DNA from: Mesorhizobium sp. Root552
Lineage (GTDB): Bacteria > Pseudomonadota > Alphaproteobacteria > Rhizobiales > Rhizobiaceae
DNA: 64,000 nt
Direction: 5' to 3'
NCBI RefSeq assembly: GCF_001427285.1
Contig: NZ_LMFV01000063.1
Span: forward strand, 37,826-101,825
Each line of letters opens with the position of its first letter. Position 1 is the stretch's first letter. The notes under the pieces were generated by a model, which was not told the DNA's origin, searched no databases, and saw only the letters and a list, made by a program, of their open reading frames with translations. Below, one piece after another: positions 35,068-45,066 of the stretch. The translations under genes were made by a program, and so were the position numbers.

Positions 35068-37029
35068 ATGAAAAAGTTCGTTGCCATAGCCGCCTTGTCG
35101 GCATCCACGCTCGGTCTGTCGGCCGGAGCTTCCTTTGCCGACTACACGCTCAACATTCTCCACATAAACGACTGGCACAGCCGAATTGAATCGAACAACA
35201 AATACGAATCCACCTGCTCTGCCGAGGAAGAGACCAAGGGCGAATGCATCGGAGGCGCAGCGCGCCTCATCACCGCCATCGCCCAGGAGCGCAAGAAGCT
35301 GGACGGCCAGAATGTGATTTTGCTGAACGGCGGCGACAACTTCCAAGGCTCGCTGTTCTACACGACCTACAAGGGCAAGGCCGAGGCCGAATTTCTCAAC
35401 CAGATGAAATTCGACGCCATGACCGTCGGCAATCACGAATTCGATGACGGCGAAGACGCGCTCGCTCCCTTCCTCGATGTCATCCAGTTTCCCGTGCTGA
35501 GCGCCAACGTCAAGGCGAGCGCCGCGGCAAAGGTCGGCGACCGCATCAAGCCTTCGATTGTTCTCGAAATTGGCGGTCAGAAGATCGGCATCGTCGGTGC
35601 GGTCACGACGGAAACACCGGAGATCGCCTCTCCCGGACCGAACATCACCATCGAAGATGACGTGAAGACAATCACCGCCGAAGTCGAGAAACTAAAAGCC
35701 GAAGGCGTCAACAAGATCATTGCCCTGACCCATGTCGGCTACCCGCGCGACAAGGAAATGATCGCGAAAATTCCGGGCGTTGACGTCGTGGTCGGCGGCC
35801 ATACCCATTCGCTGCTGTCGAACACCGACGCCAAGGCTGAAGGCCCTTATCCGACGATGATCGATAACCCTGAAGGCTACAAGGTGCCGGTCACCCAGGC
35901 TGCCTCCTATTCCAAATATCTCGGCGAATTCAAAGTGGTGTTCGACGACAACGGCGTCGTCAAGGAGGCCTCGGGCGATCCGATCTTTCTCGACAAGTCG
36001 ATTACGCCCGACCAGGCGGTGCTTGACCGCATCAAGGAACTCGGCGCACCGATCGAAGAACTCAAGACCAAGCTCGTCGGCGAAAGCACCGCGCCTATCG
36101 ATGGCAGCCGCGAGGCCTGTCGCGCGCGGGAATGCGAAATGGGCAACCTCGTTTCCGACGCGGTTCTCGACCGCGTCAAGGATCAGGGCGTGAGCATCGT
36201 CTTCACCAATGGCGGCGGCTTGCGAGCTTCCATCGACCAAGGCCCCGTGACGATGGGTGAAGTCCTGACGGTCCTCCCGTTCCAGAACACCATTGCCACC
36301 TTCCAGATCAGCGGCAAGGATATCGTCGCAGCACTTGAGAACGGCGTCAGCCAGCTTGAAGAAGGTGCTGGCCGCTTCGCCCAGGTCGCCGGCCTCAAAT
36401 ACGCCTTCGACAAATCGGCGGCTCCGGAAAGCCGGGTCAGTGCGGTCGAAGTCATGGACAATGGCAACTGGGTGCCGATCGATCCGGCCAAGGACTATCT
36501 GGTCGCCTCCAACAACTACGTCCGCCAGGGCGGCGACGGCTACAAGATTTTTGCCGACAACGCCAAGAACGCCTACGACTACGGTCCGGGCCTCGAGCAG
36601 GTCGTCGCCGACTACCTCGGCGCCCACAACCCTTACACCCCCAAGCTTGAAGGCCGTATCACCGAGATTGCCGCTGGTCAGGCTGCGACGGCCCCTGCGG
36701 CGGAGCCTGCAAAGCCGGCTGAACCGGCAGCCGCCGAGACCACGACACCGGCCCTGCCGTCCGCGTCGAGCGATATTGCAAACACGCCGCCGACAGTTTC
36801 GCCAGAGCCTGCACCGGCAGCTTCAACGGCAGCCGAGCCGGCTGCTGCAACGCCAGGTCAGGCGGCTGAAACGAGCCATGTCATCGTCGCCGGCGACACG
36901 TTCTGGGATCTGGCGGTCAAAGCCTATGGCGACGGCGCCAAGTGGAAAGCAATTGCCGAAGCCAACTCCGCCTACAGGCCGCGCCATCTTCCAATCGGCA
37001 GCACGTTGCAAATCCCGGCAGCGAACTGA
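35068..37029 (+). CDS. Secreted 5'-nucleotidase / cyclic phosphodiesterase with LysM domain
   Basis: 653 residues from ATG 35068 (GGAGAG upstream). A signal peptide of about 26 residues is followed by a metallophosphatase domain (ILHINDWHSR, NGGDNFQGS, VGNHEFDDG, VVGGHTHS) and a 5'-nucleotidase C-terminal domain (GNLVSDAVLDRV, TNGGGLRASID, YLVASNNYVRQGGDGY). A Pro/Ala/Thr-rich linker of about 70 residues leads to a C-terminal LysM (VIVAGDTFWDLAVKAYGDG). It hydrolyses nucleotides in the periplasm and is probably held on peptidoglycan by LysM. The LysM addition is not standard for UshA-type enzymes. Confidence 0.9.
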   Translation: MKKFVAIAALSASTLGLSAGASFADYTLNILHINDWHSRIESNNKYESTCSAEEETKGECIGGAARLITAIAQERKKLDGQNVILLNGGDNFQGSLFYTTYKGKAEAEFLNQMKFDAMTVGNHEFDDGEDALAPFLDVIQFPVLSANVKASAAAKVGDRIKPSIVLEIGGQKIGIVGAVTTETPEIASPGPNITIEDDVKTITAEVEKLKAEGVNKIIALTHVGYPRDKEMIAKIPGVDVVVGGHTHSLLSNTDAKAEGPYPTMIDNPEGYKVPVTQAASYSKYLGEFKVVFDDNGVVKEASGDPIFLDKSITPDQAVLDRIKELGAPIEELKTKLVGESTAPIDGSREACRARECEMGNLVSDAVLDRVKDQGVSIVFTNGGGLRASIDQGPVTMGEVLTVLPFQNTIATFQISGKDIVAALENGVSQLEEGAGRFAQVAGLKYAFDKSAAPESRVSAVEVMDNGNWVPIDPAKDYLVASNNYVRQGGDGYKIFADNAKNAYDYGPGLEQVVADYLGAHNPYTPKLEGRITEIAAGQAATAPAAEPAKPAEPAAAETTTPALPSASSDIANTPPTVSPEPAPAASTAAEPAAATPGQAAETSHVIVAGDTFWDLAVKAYGDGAKWKAIAEANSAYRPRHLPIGSTLQIPAAN

Positions 37030-37037
37030 AAAACAGA

Positions 37038-37070
37038 CTTGTCGTCACCGGAAAGGCTGGTGACGACAAG
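37038..37070 (+). terminator. 12-bp perfect hairpin after the 5'-nucleotidase gene
   Basis: CTTGTCGTCACC and its full complement surround a 9-base loop, eight bases after the stop codon. No T run follows. Confidence 0.6.
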
Positions 37071-37150
37071 TTGAACCAAGGTGCGGCCACAAGCTGCATT
37101 GCATCCACGCAGCGTATCGCTACCTTTACGGCGCGTGGAGAAATGACTGC

Positions 37151-38215
37151 ATGACCCTTTCCGAACGGACCAGAACCCAGCCCTTGGAGAACTCTATTCC
37201 GACGACTACCGCGGCGCCCCCAACCAAGGCCGCCAAGGTGGGAGTCATGCTGGTCAATCTCGGCACGCCCGACGGCACCGATTTCAAGCCGATGTGGCGC
37301 TATTTGAGGGAATTTCTGTCGGATCCGCGCGTCATCGAGCTAAACAAGCTCATCTGGTACCCCATCCTGTATGGGCCGGTTCTGACCTTCAGGCCCAGCA
37401 AATCCGGGGCAAACTACGCGAAAATATGGAACCGCGAGCGCAACGAGTCCCCCCTCCACACCTTTACCCGTTCGCAAGGTGAAAAGCTCGCCGCCTCCCT
37501 CCGCGATCTCCCAAATGTCACGGTCGACTGGGCCATGCGCTACGGAAATCCCTCCACCGGCAGCGTCGTGCGCAAGCTGGTCGAACGCGGTTGCGACCGA
37601 ATCCTGACCTTTCCGCTCTATCCGCAGTACTCGGCGACGACGACTGCCACCGCAAATGATCAGCTCTTCCGCGCCTTGATGAAAATGCGCCGCGCACCGG
37701 CCGTGCGTAGTGTACCGCCCTACTATGACGAGCCTATCTATATTGATGCTCTAGCCACCTCGATCATCAGACACTTGAAATCGCTGGATTTCGAGCCAGA
37801 GATGATCCTAACCTCCTATCACGGCATCCCGAAACCCTATTCAGACAAGGGCGATCCCTATCGACGCCACTGCCTTGAAACGACGCGGCTGCTCCGAGAA
37901 AAGTTGGGGTGGAGCGAGGACAGGCTCATTACCACGTTCCAGTCGCGCTTCGGAGCGCAGGAATGGCTGCAGCCTTACACGGACAAGACTGTCGAGAAGC
38001 TTGCCCATGACGGCGTGAAGCGCATCGCCGTCGTCAATCCCGGCTTCTCTTCCGACTGCATCGAGACGCTGGATGAGATCGGACGCGAAGTCCGCGATGA
38101 ATTCCTTGGCGCAGGTGGTGAAAAATTCTCCCACATCTCGTGCCTGAACGACAGCTCAGAGGGGATGGCTGTTATCGAGATGCTGACGAGACGCGAACTT
38201 TCCGGCTGGGTTTGA
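37151..38215 (+). CDS. hemH: Ferrochelatase
   Basis: 354 residues. The family start VGVMLVNLGTPDGTD, RILTFPLYPQYSATTTA, TSYHGIPKPYSDKGDPY with the catalytic His, and FQSRFGAQEWLQPYTDKT are all present. It inserts Fe(II) into protoporphyrin IX in the last step of heme synthesis. ATG 37151 is the chosen start, though the Shine-Dalgarno GGAG is 11 bases away. It stands alone between the nucleotidase and the SPFH gene. Confidence 0.96.
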   Translation: MTLSERTRTQPLENSIPTTTAAPPTKAAKVGVMLVNLGTPDGTDFKPMWRYLREFLSDPRVIELNKLIWYPILYGPVLTFRPSKSGANYAKIWNRERNESPLHTFTRSQGEKLAASLRDLPNVTVDWAMRYGNPSTGSVVRKLVERGCDRILTFPLYPQYSATTTATANDQLFRALMKMRRAPAVRSVPPYYDEPIYIDALATSIIRHLKSLDFEPEMILTSYHGIPKPYSDKGDPYRRHCLETTRLLREKLGWSEDRLITTFQSRFGAQEWLQPYTDKTVEKLAHDGVKRIAVVNPGFSSDCIETLDEIGREVRDEFLGAGGEKFSHISCLNDSSEGMAVIEMLTRRELSGWV

Positions 38216-38360
38216 GACAACCCGCCAATTGGTGTCCAAGCCGGTAGATACACAACTGGCTGCAATCAATGACGTGATTGTAACGTTATGGAAACGCACT
38301 TAAGTGTTTCTGTGATGCTGCTGTCACGGGCGGTTGGCCCACTATTCGAGGGGGAAGCAA

Positions 38361-39308
38361 ATGGCGTTCACTGGTCTCGATGTAGTCATCCCGGTGCTTG
38401 TCGTCCTTGTGCTGCTGGTGCTGTTCACCGGCATCAAAACGATTCCGCAAGGCTATAACTACACCGTCGAACGTTTCGGCCGCTACACCAAGACGCTGAC
38501 GCCCGGTCTCAATCTTATTGTCCCGTTTGTCGATCGCATTGGTGCGAAGATGAACATGATGGAACAGGTTCTCGACGTTCCGACGCAAGAGATCATCACG
38601 CGTGACAACGCTATTGTGGCAGTAGATGGCGTCGCTTTCTATCAGGTGTTGAACGCACCGCAGGCAGCCTATCAAGTCGCGGGTCTCCAGAACGCCATTC
38701 TCAACCTGACCATGACCAATATCCGCACGGTCATGGGTTCGATGGACCTGGACGAATTGCTGTCCAATCGAGACGCCATCAACGAACGCCTGCTGCGTGT
38801 CGTCGATGAGGCAGCTCACCCATGGGGCATCAAGGTAACGCGCGTCGAGATCAAGGACATCAACCCACCGGCAAATCTGGTTGAATCGATGGCACGGCAG
38901 ATGATGGCTGAACGCAACAAGCGCGCTCAGATCCTCGAAGCGGAAGGACTTAAACAATCCCAAATTCTTGAAGCAGAAGGCCGTAGGGAAGCAGCCTTTC
39001 GAGATGCCGAAGCTCGAGAACGCGCTGCAGAGGCTGAAGCCCGAGCCACCCAAGTCGTGTCCGACGCCATTTCCAAGGGCGACGTTCAGGCGCTGAACTA
39101 CTTCGTTGCCCAGAAATATACGGAGGCATTGGCCAAAATCGGTTCCGCCGGCAACTCCAAGGTTGTGCTGATGCCCATGGAAGCTTCTTCGCTAATCGGT
39201 ACGCTCGGCGGAATCGGCGAAATTGCCAAGGATGTTTTTGGTGGCGACGGCGGCAAGCAGTCACGCCAGTCCGCCCGGCCACCCGTGGTCCGCTCCACCG
39301 AAAGCTGA
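38361..39308 (+). CDS. SPFH/band 7 membrane protein (QmcA/stomatin-like)
   Basis: 315 residues from ATG 38361 after GAGGGGG. One N-terminal membrane helix (VVIPVLVVLVLLVLFTGI) is followed by the SPFH domain (QGYNYTVERFGRYTKTL) and a long coiled coil of Glu/Ala/Arg repeats. These proteins form large cages in the inner membrane and organise proteases or membrane domains. The nfeD gene follows after 17 bases, the conserved partner arrangement. Confidence 0.92.
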   Translation: MAFTGLDVVIPVLVVLVLLVLFTGIKTIPQGYNYTVERFGRYTKTLTPGLNLIVPFVDRIGAKMNMMEQVLDVPTQEIITRDNAIVAVDGVAFYQVLNAPQAAYQVAGLQNAILNLTMTNIRTVMGSMDLDELLSNRDAINERLLRVVDEAAHPWGIKVTRVEIKDINPPANLVESMARQMMAERNKRAQILEAEGLKQSQILEAEGRREAAFRDAEARERAAEAEARATQVVSDAISKGDVQALNYFVAQKYTEALAKIGSAGNSKVVLMPMEASSLIGTLGGIGEIAKDVFGGDGGKQSRQSARPPVVRSTES

Positions 39309-39325
39309 CAGCAACAGGTTAGATA

Positions 39326-39799
39326 ATGCCCATGCTGGAACGCATATTCAACGAACTCGGCCCCTGGAACTGGATGGTCATCGGCTTCATCCTGCTGGTG
39401 CTCGAAATCATGGTTCCAGGCGTCTTCCTGTTGTGGATCGGTATCGCGGCGCTGATTACCGGCACGGTCTCGCTGGTCATCTGGGATGCCGGTTTCTGGA
39501 TTTGGCAGACGCAGGTCGTTGTCTTCCTGATTTTGTCGCTGATCTGCGCCTATGTCGGAAAGCAGATCGTCTGGTCACGGCAGCGCGACACCGACCAACC
39601 GATGCTCAACCAACGTGGCGAACAGATGATCGGCCGTACTGCCACTTTGACAGAGCCGATCAGGGAGGGCCGTGGGCGCATCCAGCTTGGCGACACTTTG
39701 TGGCGCGTTTCGGGGCCTGACTTACCAGTTGGCGCACGTGTGCGTGTGACCGGGGCGACCGCGGCAGATCTGGAACTGACCGTCGAGGCCATCCAGTAG
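39326..39799 (+). CDS. NfeD family membrane protein
   Basis: 157 residues: three or four membrane helices in the first 85 residues (WNWMVIGFILLVLEIMVPG is the first), then a small OB-fold domain (RTATLTEPIREGRGRIQLG). This is the NfeD form that pairs with SPFH proteins. It probably binds and closes the SPFH assembly encoded just upstream. Confidence 0.9.
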   Translation: MPMLERIFNELGPWNWMVIGFILLVLEIMVPGVFLLWIGIAALITGTVSLVIWDAGFWIWQTQVVVFLILSLICAYVGKQIVWSRQRDTDQPMLNQRGEQMIGRTATLTEPIREGRGRIQLGDTLWRVSGPDLPVGARVRVTGATAADLELTVEAIQ

Positions 39800-39817
39800 A
39801 GTCACGGCAATCCGGGA

Positions 39818-40822
39818 TCAGGCAGCGCCGATGCGCAGCAGGTCGTGCAGATGCACAAGCCCGACCGGGCGATCATTCTCAACCACCATCAGCGTCGTAA
39901 TCGCAGACGAATTGAGGATCTGCAGGGCGGTCGCGGCAAGCATTTCCGGACCGATTGCCTTGGGCTGCGTTGTCATCACTTGATCGACGTTCATCGCCAA
40001 CAAGTCGCTACCGATCTTCCGTCGGATATCACCGTCCGTGATAATGCCAGCCAGAGCGCCATCGTCAGATACGATTGCGACGCAGCCAAAGCCCTTGCCG
40101 GACATTTCAAGGATTGCGTCGCGCATCCCGGTTCCGGCCTGTACGAGCGGAAGCTTGTCGCCGGTATGCATGATGTCGCGGATTTTGGTCAGGTTGGCGC
40201 CGAGTTGCCCACCGGGATGAAAGGTGCGGAAATGGTCAGGCGTGAAGCCCCTCGCCTCCAGAAGGGCAATCGCCAGCGCATCGCCGACGACAAGTTGAAG
40301 AAGTGTAGACGTCGTCGGGGCAAGCCCATGCGGACAAGCTTCGGCGACGCGCGGCAGGAGCAGCACCACGTCTGCCTCGCGCGCAAGCGCCGACTTTTGT
40401 CCGGCCGTCACGGCGATCAAAGGTATTGAGAAGCGGCGTGAATAGGCAATTATTCCCTTCAGTTCGGCCGTCTCGCCCGACCATGACAGGGCAATGATTG
40501 CATCATCGGCAGCAATCATGCCGAGGTCACCATGATTGGCCTCGGATGGGTGGACGAAAAAGGCCGGCGTTCCGGTTGAAGCCAAAGTGGCAGCAATTTT
40601 CGAACCGATATGCCCGCTCTTGCCGACGCCGGTGACGATGACACGCCCGCTAATGCCGGAGATCGTCTCGACAGCTTCTGCAAATGGCGAGGCAAGTCCG
40701 TCCTGAAGTGCCTTCACCAGCGCTTCTAGGCCACCTTGACTGGTGGATACGGTTCGAAGAGCCGACGCGATCGAAGCTTGACGATCCGGCTGAGTCTTCT
40801 TGGTGGAGATGCCCGCGCTCAT
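39818..40822 (-). CDS. kdsD: D-arabinose-5-phosphate isomerase (KpsF/GutQ family)
   Basis: 334 residues: an SIS sugar isomerase domain (residues about 40-180; GVGKSGHIGSKIAATLASTG, then VHPSEANHGDLGMI) followed by two CBS domains (DIMHTGDKLPLV and VDQVMTTQPKAI). It converts ribulose 5-phosphate to arabinose 5-phosphate, the first step to the lipopolysaccharide sugar Kdo. It is convergent with nfeD, 18 bases apart, and divergent from the outer-membrane barrel gene. Confidence 0.94.
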   Translation of the reverse strand: MSAGISTKKTQPDRQASIASALRTVSTSQGGLEALVKALQDGLASPFAEAVETISGISGRVIVTGVGKSGHIGSKIAATLASTGTPAFFVHPSEANHGDLGMIAADDAIIALSWSGETAELKGIIAYSRRFSIPLIAVTAGQKSALAREADVVLLLPRVAEACPHGLAPTTSTLLQLVVGDALAIALLEARGFTPDHFRTFHPGGQLGANLTKIRDIMHTGDKLPLVQAGTGMRDAILEMSGKGFGCVAIVSDDGALAGIITDGDIRRKIGSDLLAMNVDQVMTTQPKAIGPEMLAATALQILNSSAITTLMVVENDRPVGLVHLHDLLRIGAA

Positions 40823-40967
40823 GGCGAATGCGCTTAGCGCGTTGCACTTTGCCTGTCCAACAATTTGCTTTGTCCCAGTGTTCCAAAAGGCCGCGCCTCA
40901 ACCCTCCGTTAACCATCCCAATTTACGGTTCGGTAAGCATGGCGCGCCGGCGCCTTTCGAGGTTGTA

Positions 40968-42662
40968 ATGCCGCGTCTTCAATCCAGAACCAGAACAGCC
41001 GAGCGGGCCGAAACGATCCGCATGCTGCTTTTGGCGGCAACTGCCCTGTTGCCGATGTCAACCGTTTCAGTGCTGGCGCAGAACCTGGAACTGCGCGGTG
41101 AGGTTTCTGAATCTGCGATTCTGAGCGATCAACAGACCAAGACGCGGGAAATGGCCCAGGCTCAGGCTGCCCAGGGAACAAGCTCCACGAGCGGGGTGCC
41201 CTCTCCCGTCTACCACCCATCGAACGCAACCAGCGACAGCACCGACACTGGCCTTTCAACCGGCAGCATCTTTGGGGCACAACAACCCACCGACACTTTC
41301 GCAGACGACGCGCCTCCGCTGCCGCGTCGCCGCCCGGCGGCTACATCTTCACAGCCCGAACAGGCCACGACCGAGGAAATCTCGCCGCCAGCGCAGGATG
41401 ATGATCCTCCGCTAGACTTGCCCACCAATAGCCGCGCCACCACCATCGATACAGAGGAAGACCTTCGGCTCAATCCTCGCGCCGAGCGCACTGGCGCAAT
41501 CGAATCCGCCACGAGAGAGCAGGAGGCAGATCCCTTCGCCCCTACGGGCATTCGCGTTGGATCGTTCACCTTGCGGCCATCCGTGGAGCAAGGCATCACC
41601 TCGACGTCAAATGCAGACTCAAGCAATGGCGGACGCCCGGCAACGCTTTCCGAAACGGCGTTGCGCCTCAATGCGACCTCAGACTGGAGCAAAAACTCCG
41701 CCAGTATCGACGGCTATGTGCTTCTTCGAAAGACCTTGTCCGGTGACGAAGTTGAAGACGCACGTGGCCGCCTCGATACAAATCTCAACATCGACCTCGA
41801 CAATGAGTGGCGAGCAGTCGGCAAGCTGGGATACGAAGCAGCGCCTGAATCCGCATCATCACCGGTCGTGATCACCGGCACCACCTCAGAGCCACTACGA
41901 CAGACCATCGACGGCAGTCTTGGTATCGAGAAGGATGTCGGCAAGGCGCGCATCGGCCTGACCGGCGCTGTCGAGCGCGATATCTACGGCGACGCCGAGC
42001 TTTCAACGGGTGGCCTGCTGTCCCAGAAGGACCGCAACTCCACCCTTTATACGGCCACCTTGCGTACGGGGTACGAGATCTCACCGGCCCTGACACCATT
42101 TCTGGAATTCGAGGCAGGGCGGCGGCTCTACGACGAGCGTATCGACACCGGCGGCTTCGAGCGGTCGGCAAACCGGCTAGGCACACGCGCTGGCCTCGAA
42201 TTCGACCTTGGCGAAAAGCTGGCTGGTGAATTCTCCGCTGGCTGGCTGCGGGAATCGTTCGACGACAATCGCGTTGCCCCAATCTCGGCAGCAACGGTCA
42301 ATGCCGACCTGAGGTGGTCGCCTGAGCGCGGCACCACAATCGGCTTGAGAGGAACAACTGCCGTGGAAGGAACGACAACCCCCGGCGAAGGCGGTTCGAT
42401 CTTCTATTCAGGCCGCCTGTCAGCAGAACGGCAAATCCGCGCCAATCTGACTGCGACGGCACTTCTTGGCCTGGATTGGCGTGACTACAGCGGCTCTGAT
42501 GGCCACGATCTGATCTTCAGCGCCGAAGCAGGATTGACCTGGTGGCTGAACCGCTATGCCGGCATCACCACGCGCGCTCGGCATGAAACCCTTTCGAGCA
42601 ACCTGCCCGGCCGCGACGCCAGGACCAACAGCATCTATGTGGGCCTGACGCTCCGGCGCTGA
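40968..42662 (+). CDS. Outer-membrane beta-barrel protein with disordered N-terminal region
   Basis: 564 residues from ATG 40968; an open frame upstream to 40800 overlaps the kdsD start. A signal sequence (MLLLAATALLPMSTVSVLAQ) is followed by about 150 residues of low-complexity Ser/Thr/Asp/Pro sequence with the Pro-Arg-rich patch PPLPRRRPAA. The last 370 residues are alternating beta strands ending in a charged final strand (SIYVGLTLRR), like the BBP2/DUF560-type barrels of Rhizobiales. Role unknown: perhaps polysaccharide export or envelope structure. Confidence 0.75.
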   Translation: MPRLQSRTRTAERAETIRMLLLAATALLPMSTVSVLAQNLELRGEVSESAILSDQQTKTREMAQAQAAQGTSSTSGVPSPVYHPSNATSDSTDTGLSTGSIFGAQQPTDTFADDAPPLPRRRPAATSSQPEQATTEEISPPAQDDDPPLDLPTNSRATTIDTEEDLRLNPRAERTGAIESATREQEADPFAPTGIRVGSFTLRPSVEQGITSTSNADSSNGGRPATLSETALRLNATSDWSKNSASIDGYVLLRKTLSGDEVEDARGRLDTNLNIDLDNEWRAVGKLGYEAAPESASSPVVITGTTSEPLRQTIDGSLGIEKDVGKARIGLTGAVERDIYGDAELSTGGLLSQKDRNSTLYTATLRTGYEISPALTPFLEFEAGRRLYDERIDTGGFERSANRLGTRAGLEFDLGEKLAGEFSAGWLRESFDDNRVAPISAATVNADLRWSPERGTTIGLRGTTAVEGTTTPGEGGSIFYSGRLSAERQIRANLTATALLGLDWRDYSGSDGHDLIFSAEAGLTWWLNRYAGITTRARHETLSSNLPGRDARTNSIYVGLTLRR

Positions 42663-42680
42663 CCGGACTTGTCCGTTATT

Positions 42681-43595
42681 TCAGCCGGTTGAACGCTGGC
42701 GCTGCGGGTGCATCTCGTCCAGCAAAGTGCGGATGACTTCGGACATGTTCTCGTTCATGTCGCTGCGCCACAACGCAAAGGCGACATTGGCTTCGACAAA
42801 ACCTTCCGGAGAGCCACAATCAAAAGTGCGGCCATCGTACTTGTAGCCGTAGAACGGCTGCTGCTTGCCAAGCTTCAACATGGCGTCGGTAAGCTGGATT
42901 TCGTTACCGGCTCCGCGTTCCTGGCTTTCGAGTATCTTGAAAATCTCCGGCTGCAGGATGTAGCGACCGTTGATGTAGAGGTTGGATGGGGCGGTGCCGG
43001 GCTTGGGCTTCTCGACCATTTCAGTGACGCGAAAACCGGTATGCGTTTCCTCGCCGCGTCCGACGATACCATACTTGTGGGTCTCTGCCGGATCGCATTC
43101 CTGCACCGCGATGATGTTGTTGCCCGTTTCTTCGTAGAGTTCGACCATGGCCTTGAGGCAGCTTTTCCGCGACTGCATGATCATATCCGGCAAAAGCAGC
43201 GCAAACGGCTCATCGCCAACCAGTTCGCGCGCGCACCACACCGCATGGCCCAAGCCAAGCGGCACCTGTTGGCGTGTAAAGCTTGTCTGACCCGGGCTTG
43301 GTTGCAACTGCTGCAGGCGCGAGAGCTGGTCGCCCTTTCCGCGTTGGGCAAGGGTATCGTAAAGCTCGAACTGAACGTCGAAATGATCCTCGATGACAGC
43401 CTTGTTGCGGCCCGTCACGAAGATGAAGTGCTCAACACCAGCCTCTCGAGCTTCATCCACGACATACTGGATGACGGGTTTGTCTACGACGGTCAGCATT
43501 TCTTTCGGAATGGCCTTGGTAGCCGGCAGAAACCGCGTGCCGAGCCCAGCTACCGGAAAAACTGCTTTCCTTACTTTTTTCATATTGCCAATCAT
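42681..43595 (-). CDS. galU: UTP-glucose-1-phosphate uridylyltransferase
   Basis: 304 residues from ATG 43595; ATG 43583 (KKVRKAVFPVAGLGTRFLPA) is also possible. The nucleotidyl-transferase signature GLGTRFLPATKAIPKEML and VVDKPVIQYVVDEA are complete, with VEKPKPGTAPSNLYINGRYI. It forms UDP-glucose, used for exopolysaccharide and other glycans. It is convergent with the barrel gene, 18 bases apart. Confidence 0.95.
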   Translation of the reverse strand: MIGNMKKVRKAVFPVAGLGTRFLPATKAIPKEMLTVVDKPVIQYVVDEAREAGVEHFIFVTGRNKAVIEDHFDVQFELYDTLAQRGKGDQLSRLQQLQPSPGQTSFTRQQVPLGLGHAVWCARELVGDEPFALLLPDMIMQSRKSCLKAMVELYEETGNNIIAVQECDPAETHKYGIVGRGEETHTGFRVTEMVEKPKPGTAPSNLYINGRYILQPEIFKILESQERGAGNEIQLTDAMLKLGKQQPFYGYKYDGRTFDCGSPEGFVEANVAFALWRSDMNENMSEVIRTLLDEMHPQRQRSTG

Positions 43596-43811
43596 CCATT
43601 CCGTTCTTGTTGGCCTGCCCTGCACTTCGTGCCCAGACCCTCCATCGTACATTGTCATGCCGAAATTGAGGAAGGTTGAACGCTTGATCGCGAGAGGCTG
43701 CAGCCGTTAATCGATGATGCGCATTTTCGTTCCGCCAGGCTTCTATGGTAAACTAATTCCTAACCGAATTCGGCGATCAATGATCTTTCCGACATAGTGA
43801 AGGAGGAAAAG

Positions 43812-45038
43812 ATGCCAGTTCGCAACGCCGCAAAAAGCCTTACGCGCGCCTTGACCGTGGCCGGTCTGTCCTTCGCCCTCCTTGTGCCGGCAGGTTCTGC
43901 CTTCGCGGACGCGGGTTTCCGCCAATGGGTATCGAATTTCCGCGCCACAGCCGTACAAAACGGCGTATCGGGCAGGGTATATGACGCAGCCTTTCGCGGT
44001 ATCACCGAGATCGACCCCGTCGTTCTGGAAAAGGCCCGCTACCAGCCCGAATTTACCGCCCCGGCATGGGACTATTTCGACAATCGCGTCCATGACGAAT
44101 CGATTGCCACCGGCCGCGAAATGGCCCGCAAGTGGAAGCCTTGGCTGGACCGGATCGAACAGCGCTTCGGCGTTGACCGTTACGTATTGCTGGCAATCTG
44201 GTCGATGGAATCGAACTACGGCAAGATTCTCGAGCGTCAGGACGTCATGCGCAATGTCGTGCGCTCGCTGGCAACCTTGGGCTATGCCGACAGCAAGCGC
44301 TCGAAATTCGCACGCACTCAGTTGATCGCCGCACTGAAGATCCTGCAAACCGGCGATATTGACGAAAGCCATCTCTCCGGCTCCTGGGCAGGCGCGATGG
44401 GCCACACCCAGTTCATCCCAACGAGCTACCAAGCCTATGCAGTTGACGTGGACGGCAATGGCCGGCGCGACATCTGGAACTCAATTCCTGATGCGCTCGG
44501 AACCGCGGCAAACCTTCTGCGAAAGAACGGCTGGCAGAGCGGCAGGACCTGGGGCTACGAGGTAGAACTCCCCCAGGGCCGCAAATTCCCGGCAGGATCG
44601 ATGTCCCTCGACAAATGGCAGGCCCTTGGCGTAACCCGCGCCAGTGGCAAACCCTTCAAAAACGGATCCGAGCAAGCTGTGCTGAAATTGCCGGGTGGCC
44701 GCGAAGGACCGGCATTTCTGGTGATAAAGAACTTCTCGGTCATCAAGCGCTATAACAATGCCGACAAATATGCATTTGCCGTCGGCCTTCTTGCCGACCA
44801 GATTGCCGGCTATGGCGAACTGGTCCAGGATTGGAACCGCCCGTTTACGAAACTTTCCTTCGAGGAACGGCAGGAATTGCAGAAGCGCCTGTCCGAACAC
44901 GGCTACTATAGCGGCAAGTTCGACGGCAAGATCGGTGAAGGCTCCAAGGCGGCGATCATGGCCTTCCAGGCGCAGTCCGGCTTGACCCAGGATGGCCATC
45001 CGAGCATGGAAGTGCTTAAGTCGCTGCGCCAAAGGTAG
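43812..45038 (+). CDS. Lytic murein transglycosylase, MltB type, with peptidoglycan-binding domain
   Basis: 408 residues from ATG 43812, in a run with AGGAGG just upstream. Signal peptide (ALTVAGLSFALLVPAGSAFA), then an MltB/SLT_2 domain with the catalytic Glu in AIWSMESNYGKI and the motif GSWAGAMGHTQFIPTSY. Residues about 345-405 are a PG_binding_1 repeat (ELQKRLSEHGYYSGKFDGK). There is no lipobox, so it is a soluble periplasmic form. It cleaves peptidoglycan glycan strands to anhydro ends. The next gene follows 28 bases later. Confidence 0.93.
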   Translation: MPVRNAAKSLTRALTVAGLSFALLVPAGSAFADAGFRQWVSNFRATAVQNGVSGRVYDAAFRGITEIDPVVLEKARYQPEFTAPAWDYFDNRVHDESIATGREMARKWKPWLDRIEQRFGVDRYVLLAIWSMESNYGKILERQDVMRNVVRSLATLGYADSKRSKFARTQLIAALKILQTGDIDESHLSGSWAGAMGHTQFIPTSYQAYAVDVDGNGRRDIWNSIPDALGTAANLLRKNGWQSGRTWGYEVELPQGRKFPAGSMSLDKWQALGVTRASGKPFKNGSEQAVLKLPGGREGPAFLVIKNFSVIKRYNNADKYAFAVGLLADQIAGYGELVQDWNRPFTKLSFEERQELQKRLSEHGYYSGKFDGKIGEGSKAAIMAFQAQSGLTQDGHPSMEVLKSLRQR

Positions 45039-45066
45039 CCTTAGCCCTGAAGAGTGAGAGGTCGAC

